Of a DNA stretch of 64,000 nucleotides, positions 22,491-33,675 are shown piece by piece. Position 1 is the first letter of the stretch. Each line of letters begins with the position of its first letter. A model generated the notes under the pieces. The model ran no database searches, was not told where the DNA came from, and saw only the letters and a program-made list of their open reading frames with translations. The stretch comes from Sesamum alatum. Its lineage: Eukaryota; Streptophyta; Magnoliopsida; Lamiales; Pedaliaceae. The position numbers and the translations under genes are program-made. The DNA is taken from assembly GCA_034509735.1 (NCBI GenBank), contig JACGWO010000011.1:11131866-11195865 (forward strand), in the 5' to 3' direction.

Positions 22491-25400
22491 ATGTCTGGTC
22501 GGGATTTTCCACCCCGATGAGGTGGTCGTGGTCGTGGTCGTGGCCGTGGCCCCGGTCGCAGCGAACCGGCTATACCGCCGGCCGGTGTTGCTTCCTAGGA
22601 TAGGGAAGCAGTTTTCCGACCACCACCACCGGCAGAGCAGGCACCCGCACCACCTGCGCCGGCAAATCCGACGGCCGCACCACCTACGCCGGATCAGCAG
22701 CCCGGACCGTCTACTGTTGCGCCGGATCAACAGCCCGGACCATCCACTACCGCACCGGCGGTCGATCCGGCCTGTCCATGGGCTGCCCCACCACCACCAC
22801 CCCCACCGGCCCCACCACTCCCACCACCATCCTCGCGCCAGTACATCACACTCGCCGATGCGAGGTAATACGACTATTTTTTTTTTTTTTTGTAATTTAA
22901 ATTAATATTTTTATGACATACTAATTATTTTGTAATTTCAGTCGTGATCGGAAGATCCACGATCGCATGTACGCGGTCGTGCGAGGACACTATCCCCACC
23001 CTTGGGGCTGTTTGTGTTAGAATAAGTGACCAGAAAGTCAATTGGATTGGTTGTTCTGGGAACTATTCGTCGATCTTTATCAAAGTAATATTATACTGAT
23101 GGACAAAGTAAGTATTCATCATTGGCAAAATGTGTTTGTTGTGCTTACTACTTACATTTGAATGGTGTTTCAATGTCACAACAAATGCCCACAGACCGAT
23201 TGGTAAAACCCATTGAGTTGAGCTGCGCATAGGTTGGCGGCTATGAAACCAACTCCTTGAGGGTCGGTCTGAAACGTTCCAAGTCGAGGACCTCGAGACT
23301 GGGCCTCGAGTGTCCTATAGAAACTTGCACTAAGTATTGCATTCACTGGGTGAGTGCCGAGTTTCATCGGTGCCAGACGTGGGTCGTCAATGCAATTTTA
23401 GTGGGTTAGTTGGCAAAGTAGTCGACTGACTGAACTGACTCGCGAGAATCGTCATATGGAAGCCTTGGAGGCTTGGTCGGTATGACTGGAATTCTCGGTT
23501 CTGATAGTACGAGATTAGTCCTCGGACTTGAGGAATCATGGCAGTCGCTTGCATATGAAGGTTGTATCTTGGATTTGGCGAGAGGTGACCATGTCTTTGA
23601 TATGGTCATTATAAGCCTTGTCCAGGGCAGTCGGGGTATGTATTGAGGACAGTGGATTCCAAGATAGAATCTGTCCCCTGTCAGTATTTGACAGCTATGT
23701 CTCCTATGCGCTCTGAGATGGTTTCGACTCATTAAGTCTACGGTCGTAGCGATTGGTCGAGTAGGGAATGGTTCCCTAGGTCGATCAATAGAGTAAACGC
23801 GTCTCGAGTTTGTAGAATAGTTGCCTAGTCCAGGATGGGAACCGACACCCAATTCCATGCCCTAGACTAAGGCCAGGAGATGGTTGACAAAGGACTGTAC
23901 CTGTATGGAATTCGGAGCCTAAATGTTCACGCCAACATTCACCTAGTCTCTAGTGCCATGGACCGTTGCTAGACGGCCACCCATGGTAACGGGCATTTCT
24001 GATTAATGGTAAATTAGAAATAATTAATTACATTGGATTTAATTAATCAATTGTGTTGGACACAAGCCTAAGTCTAGCTGAGGGTGAACCTAAAGAGTCA
24101 CACACAAATCACTATGGAAGTAGTGGAATTAATTTGGAATTAATTCTGGAAGAAGTGAATTAATTTAATTGGATTAAATTAATTCAAGGAGAATATAAAT
24201 GATGGGATCATTTATTGGAAATCCATTGGATGGATGGCCCAAGAATTAATTAATTGAATTAATTAATTGGATTAATTAATTTTGAGCTCAATACCTTTAA
24301 ATTAATTGGATTAATTTATTGGGTTTCGTTTAATTAATTGATTGGATCAATTAATTAGTGTTTGAGCTTATGTTTATTTAATTGGATTAAATGAACTTTT
24401 GGATTTCAATAAGGTTTAAAATTAATTGGATTAATTTAAAACCCATGGATCACTTGATTTAATTTGATTAAATCAAGACCGATCAAAACCGGTCCATGAC
24501 TTGAAATCAAAGCTCAAAGGTTTGATGCAAGTTTAAGAGGAGTTGAAAGTCCTCCATGTAAGCAATGATGTGGCTCCATGTAAGCAATGATGTGGCTTGC
24601 CATGATGGCTAGGTGGTCCACATATTGTGCTAACATGGTTGGAGGTTGAGCATAAGTTGTGCATTAGTGTGTAGGTGGTTTTGGAAACTACCTACAACTA
24701 CACAACACATGTATACACTTTTCATCTTCCTACCTTGCACTCCCTAGCACACAAGCCACGAAAATTTCCAGCCTTTTCTCCTTCTTTTGAGTTCTCTTTG
24801 AATTGGATTCAAAATGAGAACATGAGAAATACGTATACACTAATCAATAGTGTAATACGTTTTTCGTTTCTTCCTTGATCTAGCTTCTACCTAGCAGTAG
24901 ATCTAGATTTACTTCCATTGCTGTGGTGTGGACAAATTAGAGGGGTTCTAATTTGAATCCTAAGGTGAACGGAAAAGGAACGAAAAGAGAATCAAAGCTT
25001 GTTGCCGTTGTACATGTGAAACGAAAAAGGTATGTTTCTATTTAAATTATTGTACCTTTTTGTTTCCTCCTCTAGCCATATGTTCAAGCATATTTTTTAT
25101 GTTTGTTATTATGATTTTGAATACACCGAACGCCCGGGAATTCAAAGGGAACACCCCTTTGAAATCGTTTTAAATTTATTTTATTTTACGCTTCCGCCGC
25201 GTTCCCGGGCCGTACCGATTCTTTCAGTTTGCGCCAGGTGCCGCTAGAGCACCAGCATTTTTGGTTCGAGAGCTTGAAGGTAACATGAATTAATTTTATT
25301 TTTTAAATATTTTAACAATCTAAGTTAAAATATATTTATATATATATATATATATATATATTAATACAGATGACGTACTGGTGGGACGCCGACGACGAGT

Positions 25401-26313
25401 CGATGTTCAAGATCTTCCATGTCTGGGTGGGGAAGTTCTTGAGGAAGAAGTTCGTCCTCGCCAGACAGTCGCTGCAGAAGCCTCTATGGCTGGCGAATGA
25501 GGTGTGGCGGCAGCTCCTCCTGTACTGGGCTTCCCCGGAGTTCCAGAAGGAGTGCGAGAAGAACAAGGCGAACCGGAACGCCAACCCGGCCGCATCCACT
25601 ACTGTGTACCGCGGGGGTTCTGTCTCCGTCGGTATGCACAAGCGGAAGATGGTAAGATGTTTAATATTATTTAAATTATTTATTATTATTAAATTAAAAT
25701 TATAATAATTGTTTCCTATTTCTTATTATAGGAGGAGTAGCTCGGCCGGCCAGTGAAGCAGATGGAGTTATTCTCCAGATGCTACAAGAAGAAGACCGAC
25801 GGCGGCTGGAGCGGGTCGAGGGTAGCGGAGGTGGCGGTAAGTTGTAATTAATATATAATACAATATTTTTTTTTAAATATTTTAAAGTTTTCTAATTTAT
25901 TGTAATTATTTTTGCAGGAGATGTTCCAGAAGATGATGGAGGATCATCAATCTCAGGCCCCTGAGGATCCTGCTTCCGAATCAGAGGCCTCGGTGGCGAA
26001 GCAGACCGAGCAGCAGATATGGCTGAGCTGCATGGGGGGCAAGAACAAGGGCCGGGTATTTGGTCTTGGTTCTGAGGCCCTGACGCTCAACCAAGCCGTT
26101 ACCTCGCTAGCGCCACCGCCACCGCCAGCTCCCGCGCCAAAGCCAGCGCCTCCGTCAAACATGGAGGGTCGGTTGGGCCGCCTCGAGGAGATGATGGCGG
26201 ACCTGATGGGCATGGTCAAGGACATGCAGACCAGTCACTCCGGCGCCGGCCCGTCACGGCCTCCTAGAGATATTGACGAGATGGACGAGGAGGCCGATGG
26301 GGACGAAGAGTAA
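22491..26313 (+). pseudogene. tnpA-like plant transposase (Ptta/En/Spm type), broken
   Basis: The start at 22491 encodes an Arg/Gly-rich stretch (GGRGRGRGRGRGPGR) interrupted by two stops (after PPR and after GVAS), then a proline-rich region. A second exon from about 22942 encodes DRKIHDRMYAVVRGHYPHPW and is split by a solo LTR at 23015-25226; removing the LTR and one target duplication restores continuous reading to a donor site near 25280. The exon at 25370-25651 carries the family signature (FKIFHVWVGKFLRKKF, NRNANPAASTTVYRGGS). The next exon (about 25732-25837) has an in-frame TAG. The last (25919-26313) encodes KGRVFGLGSEALTLNQAV, an APPPPPAP-rich linker, a likely coiled coil (GRLGRLEEMMADLMGMVKDM) and an acidic tail. 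In En/Spm elements this protein binds subterminal repeats; here it is defective. Confidence 0.82.
23015..25226. mobile_element. solo LTR, 2.2 kb
   Basis: Begins TGTTAGAATAAG and ends GATTCTTTCA, the TG...CA form with short inverted ends (TGTTAGAA/TTCTTTCA). It is flanked by a 5-bp duplication GTTTG (23010-23014, 25227-25231). No gag, pol, primer-binding site or polypurine tract lies inside, so it is one LTR left by recombination between the two LTRs of a former retrotransposon. The middle (24000-24480) is a low-complexity AATTAATT-rich stretch. The superfamily cannot be assigned from the LTR alone. Confidence 0.85.
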
Positions 26314-26489
26314 ATTATGTATATTTTTTTTTCTTTTGTAATCAAATCGGATAATATTCGTATTTAATCTAATTTTTATTTCTAAATTATGCATTTTTTC
26401 ATATTTAAATATTAATTATATAATCAAAATATTATTATTAATTTAAATGATAAAAACTATTAATATAAAAATAAATAAATACTTAAAAT

Positions 26490-27185
26490 TAGGAATGGTA
26501 CTTTAGACGGTCAGTATTCGCAAACCACCGTTCCTATATTTGACTTTTTCAGGAGAATTACCGTTCCCAATGCCGATGACAAAAACCATTCCAACTCTAC
26601 ACGTTAACCGTTCCTAAAAGACGGAAACTACCGTGCCTAATTATATTCCAAAATGAATCCTTTCGTGGTTAGGCTTTTGTTCTAAAGACAATACCAAAAA
26701 TCGGTCCAAAACGTCATTCCAACGTTTGAGTGCAAACCCTGTTCCTAAAGGTCGCGACAAAATATATTCCAGCTACCGGTCCTAATCTCTACAATATACC
26801 GTTCCTATATGTATTTCAAAAACCATGCTAAATTCTATCTACAACATAATCACACTGTTCCAAACAGAGTTCTAACAGTCGTTCCTAATTACGCGATTTA
26901 TTTTCGATTGTACCGTTCCTACTATATACAAGTGTTCCAAATGCAAAAAAATTAAAATTATACGTACAAATGTAATTAGGAACGGTACAACCACATAGTG
27001 GCAAAAACCGTTCCCATATAGGAACGGTAGTCTCGTCACCGTTCCTAATAATTAGGATCGTCTCTTATTGCCACGGATAGCCTCCCGTTCCTGAACCGTT
27101 CCTAATTGCAGTCCAAAAAGTTTAAATTAATTATTTACCATTCCAAATAGTAAAAAAATCGTTCCTGGTACCATCCCAATCACCG
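26490..27185. repeat. 3' subterminal repeat array of the CACTA
   Basis: Dense GGAACGGT and ACCGTTCC motifs and close variants continue up to the right terminus. They mirror the 5' array and use the same core motif, supporting a single element from 16013 to 27198. Confidence 0.8.
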
Positions 27186-27522
27186 TTTTTTTTTAGTGTA
27201 GCACTAAAATTGAACTAGACCTAATATATGAGACGAAAAATGAGATTTATGCACTACCATAAATATTACAACAGATTCTCAACGATGTATCAATGTTCAT
27301 CTATTTAACAATAGTTGTTGATCAAAAGCACACACATATATATATATATATACACATTTGATATTATAATTTATATAATTATTAATATTTAAAATTCATA
27401 ATATAATTGTAATCGATTCACTCAACATATATTATAAGAAAGGAAATGTAAGGGGTAACAGAGAAATACTCATATCTATTCCCATAAACGATTGCTTGGA
27501 GTGCAGATCATGCATTACAATT

Positions 27523-27934
27523 TCAATTTTTCCAATCAAATCTTTTCTCCAACGACCCTGGATTGAGTCCATTTGTAGAATAGTAAATACCATCACTCTT
27601 TGCTATCCAATAAATTCTTTTGGGTGATGGGAGTGGGACCAATTTTGCTTTAAAAGCCTCGAAAGCTATTTCCTTTGATCCCCACCAAAAATGACAAAAA
27701 AACAAAGTAGTAGGCGTAAAATTCTCACAAAATTCCCAATTGAAGTCTTGATCCGTCGTGAGCGTATGATTTCCAAGCTCATTATCTTTGGATGCACAGT
27801 GTATTTTTCAACGATACAGATTTCGGAGGGAGATCATTAACAACATGAATCTCTCTATAATATGTCAAACAACGTAATGCAGATGTTTGGAGGATGTTTA
27901 CTGCTATGAGAAGAAATAGGAAGAGGATTTTCAT
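27523..27934 (-). pseudogene. S1-type protein homologue, frameshifted (copy B)
   Basis: The duplicate of the gene at 11195-11605. The start (27934-27932) and signal peptide are still readable, and the downstream FFCHFWWGSKEIAFEAFKAK through the C-terminus is open. One extra T around 27805-27812, where copy A reads tgtattttc and copy B tgtatttttc, shifts the frame after the LPPKSVSLK region. The second half is therefore out of frame with the start, and only the last 60 residues form an open frame. Translation from the original ATG would give a short protein lacking the conserved TTLFFC core. Confidence 0.85.
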
Positions 27935-28177
27935 CGTGCTATATATATATCTTGGCTAATATGAAAATTAATTTTAATTGATTGAAAGATGCTAGGGTTT
28001 CATCTTTGAACGGTATCCTTTTATTGTTTCAACTATGGAACAAATTAAGAAATTTCACTATGTAATTAAAATGAAAATCGTATCAGATTCTATTAGAAGT
28101 CCAATTTGACATAGACGAATAAAATGGTTACTAATATTTATGATGTATTTATATCTATATCTATGCTCTATATCTAT

Positions 28178-30615
28178 ATCTATACTCCATATACCTATAC
28201 TCCATATAAATGTGTGAATATTCGAGTTATTTGTTCCCCATTGTGAAAAGACATATATACCCTCATTTAAATATTATTAATTATTATATTATAGATTATG
28301 GAATTTTTAACAATGTAGGATTCTAGATATCCTAAACCTCATCCATATAAATTTAAGATAAAAAACCTAAATCGTGAATCATGAATGAGCCCAATTACAC
28401 AGGCCTGTCACGCATTAAATTTTAATAACATTCATTGAAAATTATATTATAAAAGTAGTTATAGAAAAAATAAAATTCTATAAGAAAAATATTTAAGAGT
28501 CTTAATTGCTCGAAACTGCTTAGAGAATGAATAACATATTCAACTAAAAAAAATTAATATGTCAAATAATATTTCAACGCAATTACTTTGCTAGAATAAA
28601 TCTTAATTATTTGAAGAAAGTTTTAATTTACCATGACACACTAAAATTTAAAATAAACTACACATGGATAATATATAAAATACTAATCTAAACATAAATA
28701 TAAATATATATAATAATAAATAAATATCAAAATTTAATTACAAATTAAAATTGATATACGGATATGATATTATTAAATTGAAATTGCTTGTGAAAATTCA
28801 ACTATTGAGTGATTTTCTTAGTACTTGATTTTTTTATATTAATTTATAGGCTAAAAGTATTACAACAACAAATATGACATAAAAAATTAAGTTGTAACAT
28901 AATATATTATTGAATAAGAAAGAGATTATACCAATCATTGCATATGAAAATAAGATTAAGAAGTTAAACTAAAAACATTTAAGAAAGAGCTAACTAATTT
29001 ATTTTATTTCAATATTAATAGGCTAAAAATACCATGTCCCCCTCCGCCTGCACCCCCAAGACATTGACATTGAAGAAGAGTATAAATAGTAATATAATAA
29101 ATAATTTAATTTAAAACTTATCTTATTGAGTAGTAAATTAACTAACATAATTGTAGGTCCTATCAAGACATGCATATACAACTATTTGTGTTTTAAAAGG
29201 TGCATAAAAGTTGTAACATTTGGTCCCCTTGTACTATTATACACTTAACGCCCACATGGCATTTTCTTATGAATATTCAGAGGGAAAGGTGTTATGGAAC
29301 CAAAATTGCTACTTTATAATATTTACAGGACCGAAAGTAAGAATCCCAAAATCAATGGACGAAATTAAAATGGAAAGGACCTAAGTTACGGATTGAAAAA
29401 TATTATTTCCGCTTATGAAAATAAGAAAAGTCAAATGGTGAGTAAATATTAACACAATGACAATTAAAAGTATAAAATTTTAAAATAATTATATACTAAC
29501 ACATTAGTACAATTACATTTTCATATTAAGAAAATTAATAAATTTTAATAATAAACTTAGTACAATAAAATAATAAATAAAAATTGAGTTAATTATGTTG
29601 AAATTAGAACAAAAGATGATAAATAAATAAGCCAATGAAATTAATATATTTTTCCAGTAATAAATTTATAAAAATAACTTAAAAGTTTAAAAAGCATGAG
29701 TACTAAAGATAATAAAAATTGATGTATGAATAGAATATTATTAAATTGAAATTGCTTATGAAAATTCAACTATTGAGTGAATCTCGTAGCACATGATTTT
29801 TTTAGTATTAGATAATCTTGAATGTTTTACTTTTACATCTATTGTTTCTTTTATAAAGGTGAAAAATAAAATTTTATGCAATAATATTTCAAAATTTAGA
29901 AGCTAATAAAGCATGCAAATAATTCTTTGACAGTATAAAAAAGTTGATACTGAAATATGATTAACATACATTATAGGATCTTATAATACAAATATTGGTA
30001 CTATGGTCCAATTTGATTATAGTTTTATACAATAGTCAATAAATAACTAATTTGTAATAGTGTCAATAAATTAAAAATAAATGACATTCAAATATAATAG
30101 TAAAAGAAAACATACAACACACACATACAAAATGTAACAAAAAAAAAACAAAATTAAACAACAGAAACTATGCATAATAAAGCCTACAGATAAAATTGAT
30201 TAGTTTATTTTGTTAAATTAGAATTTCTTCTATCCAAGATAAGGAGCTTTGACTAATTATTTTTATTTTAATATTAATTTTTTGAATCATTATTTTATAT
30301 TTTCATATTGATTGATTTGATACATAATAATGAAATAATCATTAGTGAATATACGAAATACAAAATTCAATTTTGGGGAATATATTTTTATTCAATATTA
30401 TCAATTAAAATTAGAAAGTGAATTATAAATATAGAATTAAATAGTTTCCTTATCAATTTAAATAATTACTATCAAATTTGTTTCAAAATATAATTGTATA
30501 ATACTAATTTTTCAATTAAAAAGATACAAATAATATCATGAACTTAACATAAATGATATATTTACGTCTAAAAATATATTTGTACACGTGCATATATCGC
30601 ACGTCATTCTTTCTA

Positions 30616-30616
<1 letters not shown>
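28178..30616 (+). mobile_element. candidate non-autonomous Helitron, 2.4 kb
   Basis: The proposed 5' end is TCTATACTCCATATA after an A. The 3' end is strong: a hairpin with six-base arms ACGTGC/GCACGT at 30586-30604, then eight nt and CTAG (30613-30616) followed by T. The A|TC...CTAG|T arrangement is the Helitron rule. No Rep/helicase gene is present; the interior is AT-rich and noncoding. The 5' end is uncertain because it sits in a TCTATA-rich repeat. Confidence 0.5.
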
Positions 30617-30652
<36 letters not shown>

Positions 30653-30952
30653 TAGTCTTGTAAATTTTTTTGAAACCACTCCACTCTCATATATACTGTT
30701 CTAATAGATTGAATTTTCCTCTTCAAATCTTATTATATTTTTTGTTACGTTTAACATATGCGGCACGCCATGTGCGTATAACAAAATTATGTAATCTATA
30801 TTTGTATATTAATGAAAAACATTTATGTACGTCATATGTGTTTATTAAAAAATAAAAGATATATTAGAATCTAAAATATTAAATCCCAAATAATTGTGCA
30901 TTTTTTGAGCTAATCAAATTGATTGTTTTGAAGTGCGGAGCTTAACCCAATA
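30617..30952. other. short non-element stretch between two Helitron 3' ends
   Basis: It starts with a (TA)n run of about 32 bp. The remainder is AT-rich with no supported gene. Confidence 0.4.
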
Positions 30953-32111
30953 CTAGTTATGAACTGTGCGTTGCACTGTCATATAATTTTAATAGAATTA
31001 AATATTTAACATTGATTATTTAATTCTGTATTTGAATTAATTCACATTTTAAATATTAAGATAGTAATAGTATTCACTTCTTCTTGACAATCAAAATTGT
31101 TTGGCAAATTATTTGTTTGTGTTAGCTATTATATATGAATTACATATCATTCTTGTCTCACATTGGAAGTTTATAAATTTTATGAACTCTTTATATTAAG
31201 TTCAATGTTCAAGTGATGTTTGAAGTGTTATGGAGACTAGAGCGAATATGAGGTTGCTCCACACGTGCGCCCCCCCCCCCCCCCCCAGTCCGTGCCCCTG
31301 CTCCGGCCACGGGCCCAGACGTTAGGGTGAATGTCTCAGTCTCAGTATATATCTTTTGCAACAAAAATATTTGGGGTTTTATTTGGATTAAAACAGAAAT
31401 TAGTTTTTTAAAAAAATACTCAATCAAAATCGGTTTTTAATTGCTTTTAAAACAAGTTTTTAAATCTGAAAATTAAAGTCAGGTTTTTAAACCTGAATTT
31501 GATGTTTCTGCCCGTTTTTTTTTTACTGATTCAAGGCCTTTTAATTAATACAGTTTTTATGGCAGGATTCTAACCTGTTTTTACTCTGTTTTAATGCCCA
31601 ATTATTTGGTTAAATGCTTCAATTGTTTGCAGCCTATAAGAGGCTGCACACTTCAAGCATTACAACATACAATCTGAAAATAAAATCCAGAACACATCCT
31701 CTCGGATTTGCTCTCTCTCTCTCTCTCTCTCATTTTTCAAAGGCTTCTGAGTGCTTGTTCGAAGTGTTCTTTAGTACAATTGTAATACTGAACGAACGGG
31801 AACCGTCATATCCTAGAAGAAGTTGCGTAGTACCCGTTACACAATCGCATTGGGCGTATAATTTCTTCAAAAGACAAGCAGATATAATCTGCGATTCGAT
31901 TTGGTGAATTTGCTTGGGCCGAGAATTGTTACGATACAATTCTCGTTTGTAAGCTTCCTGTTTAGTTTTACGTAAAACAACATATCTAACTATTTATCGC
32001 TTTGTTCAAACATGCTTGTTGTGTTTTTTATTTCAAAAACTATTTCGTGAAATCTGATCGAATTTCAAAATATTTACTACGATCGTTACATTTTTTCCAA
32101 CATTATCCTAA

Positions 32112-32436
32112 GGATTTAAATAATTTTTTATCCTGTAACTATACTCGTTCTCATTTTAGTCCTTTATCTTTTTAGGGTTCGAAAAAAGTCCTGTAACTTT
32201 TTAATTGTCACGATTTTGGTCCTCCTTTCGACAGAATCTCTTCAACGTCGCCGAAAATATCTGAAATTTGGGCCGCCACATCAGAAATTTCCGACAACTT
32301 TGGATAAATTCCGGCAAAAGAAGGACCAAAACCATGACAATTAAAAAACATCAGCACCTTTTTAAAATCCTAGAAAAATAAAGAACTAAAATAAGAATGG
32401 GGGTATAGTTACAGAATCAAAAATACCGTTTAAGTC
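32112..32436. mobile_element. MULE-type MITE, 325 bp
   Basis: Inverted repeats start GGATTTAAATAATTTTTTAT on the left and the complementary AAAAATACCGTTTAAGTC on the right, sharing the inner block TGTAACTATAC. The flanking 9-mers are TTATCCTAA and TTATCCTGG, a slightly decayed duplication. It is noncoding. Confidence 0.6.
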
Positions 32437-32567
32437 TTATCCTGGTGTACCTAAAGTGACATGGAGTCTGCTGCTGCAAGGGAGGTTCATGATTGCTAGA
32501 AACACCTTTATTTTATGACTAGCAATCCTTAGAAAACTTTCTACTATGGACAAACCATGGTTGGGTC

Positions 32568-32885
32568 CACTAGAAAAAAAATTAATATTAACTACATTTT
32601 TAATAATTATGGCTAAAAGTCGTGGTAAATAATTATTATTAACTACAGTTAAATAAAAACCAATGCAAAAATTAACTTTTCCATTATGAACAACTTATTT
32701 GCCATGGCTTTTAGCCGTGGTAAATACATTCGTCATGGCTCTTAGCCATGGCAAATGTTTTAGCCACCCTCGCAAAAACTACGGCCGACAACCGTTGTAT
32801 GGCCGTGATCAATGACTAGTCGCTACGATTATTTGGTATTAACTATAGTAATTACCCATGATTAAATGTCATATTTTTTGTAGTG
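32568..32885. mobile_element. CACTA-type MITE, 318 bp
   Basis: Begins CACTAGAAAAAAAATTAAT and ends CATATTTTTTGTAGTG, with a 3-bp duplication GTC on both sides (32565-32567, 32886-32888). The interior has GCCATGGC / GCCGTGGTAAA motifs in both orientations. A second copy runs off the end of the window at 63686. Confidence 0.85.
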
Positions 32886-33120
32886 GTCTAGGCTATTGTT
32901 TGTTGTGTAACAACAGGTACTTGAAACCCATAATCACTCGTTCTTCCAATGCACTTTCTCTACACAATGTTTGGTTGTTCTGCGGAGGAGAGTCATATTT
33001 CAGTGGCCGTATAACGCCTTGATACGGGGCATAGTTGAGTAGGCTAGGCAATACTATGATAATTGTGAGGGCCAGGGGTCTTCTACCCATGTCTCGTGAG
33101 CGGATCGGATGCGTTCTTTA

Positions 33121-33317
33121 GGCCTCGTTTAATTTGAGGGATGTGATTAAATAGTGATAGATTAATGATCGATAAAATATAGAATGTAATTAAATTGTAT
33201 CACTAATATTTTCATTAAATCATTTATATATCATGATTAATCATCTATTTACCTAAATGTAAGTAAACAAGAGATTGGGTTGGATATCCAATCCAATCCT
33301 TACAAGTAAACAAGGCC
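33121..33317. mobile_element. Tourist-like (PIF/Harbinger) MITE, 197 bp
   Basis: Termini are GGCCTCGTTTAATTTGAGG and, inverted, GGCCTTGTTTACTTGTAAGG. The target duplication is TTA (33118-33120, 33318-33320), the hallmark of PIF/Harbinger insertions. It is noncoding. Confidence 0.85.
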
Positions 33318-33406
33318 TTATTATATCTTTTCTACACTATTTTTTTTTTTCAATGAAATTACCTTTACGTAAAAGGATATTGTAGAATATTAAGTCTTAT
33401 AGAAAA

Positions 33407-33675
33407 GGGTGAATTACAATGACATCTCATGAGGTTTGGCATAATTACGAATACTCTCTCATTGTTTAAAAAAATTGAAATACCCCCCTAAAATGTATAT
33501 TTTTTAACCAAGAGCCTGAAATGGTCCATTTTGCCCTTGATTTTTTTTTAAAATTGTAGAAAAATGGACCATTTCAGACCCTTTGTACAAATTACAAACC
33601 TTTGGAGGGTTTTGAAACAACGAGAGGGTATTCATAATTGTGCCAAACTTTAAGGAAGGTCATTGTAATTCAGCC
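33407..33675. mobile_element. MULE-type MITE, 269 bp
   Basis: Inverted termini GGGTGAATTACAATGACAT and GGTCATTGTAATTCAGCC extend about 60 bp. The flanks TATAGAAAA (33398-33406) and TATAAAAAA (33676-33684) form a 9-bp duplication with one change. Its ends resemble those at 46521-46766. Confidence 0.75.

Larger units (their letters stand above)
16013..27198 (+). mobile_element. CACTA (En/Spm-type) DNA transposon, 11.2 kb
   Basis: Starts CACTACAAAAAAAATGCGG and ends CACCGTTTTTTTTTAGTG, giving imperfect inverted termini. The 3-bp target duplication is TAG (16010-16012 and 27199-27201), and copy A at about 10808 shows the unoccupied site. Many copies of AGGAACGGT/ACCGTTCC occupy both ends, as in subterminal transposase-binding arrays. 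Two broken genes follow one another on the plus strand: a tnpD-like transposase (16930-19924) and a tnpA-like protein of the plant Ptta/En/Spm type (22491-26313). A solo LTR interrupts the second. The element can no longer encode its own transposition proteins but could be mobilised in trans if a relative is active. Confidence 0.92.
15445..27250. mobile_element. Pack-MULE, copy B, split by the large CACTA
   Basis: The left end (GGGTAAATTTTATTTTTGG) and upstream 9-bp duplication GCATTGATC (15436-15444) are retained. About 190 bp of the left half is deleted. The GRF-finger fragment (about 15540-15720, minus) has an extra base that breaks the frame. The CACTA element at 16013-27198 sits in the right TIR. 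The outermost end and right-hand target duplication are lost in a deletion at a TTTA microhomology near 27248. Confidence 0.7.
12536..28402 (+). repeat. tandem segmental duplication, copy B (enlarged by insertions)
   Basis: Same order as copy A: LINE 5' part, Helitron-type end, small CACTA derivative, Pack-MULE, S1 pseudogene, Helitron 5' end. It is interrupted by a 444-bp MITE (14878-15321) and an 11.2-kb CACTA element (16013-27198). It also has a deletion of about 190 bp in the left half of the Pack-MULE and one of about 50 bp at the Pack-MULE right end. A spacer of about 350 bp (12190-12535) separates it from copy A. Confidence 0.85.

Noticed and set aside
22422..22905. Frames rich in His/Pro/Arg on both strands
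   Set aside because: They are alternative phases of the GC-rich N-terminal part of the tnpA-like gene, whose own phase gives the expected family features downstream.
10209..31286. Poly-G run (10209-10226) and poly-C run (31271-31286)
   Set aside because: Homopolymers may be length artefacts and show no G-quadruplex-like pattern of separate runs.
31600..32000. Possible LTR with TATA box and leader-like sequence
   Set aside because: I looked for TG...CA ends with a 5-bp duplication, a primer-binding site and a polypurine tract and found no consistent set, so it is only mentioned inside the Helitron entry.
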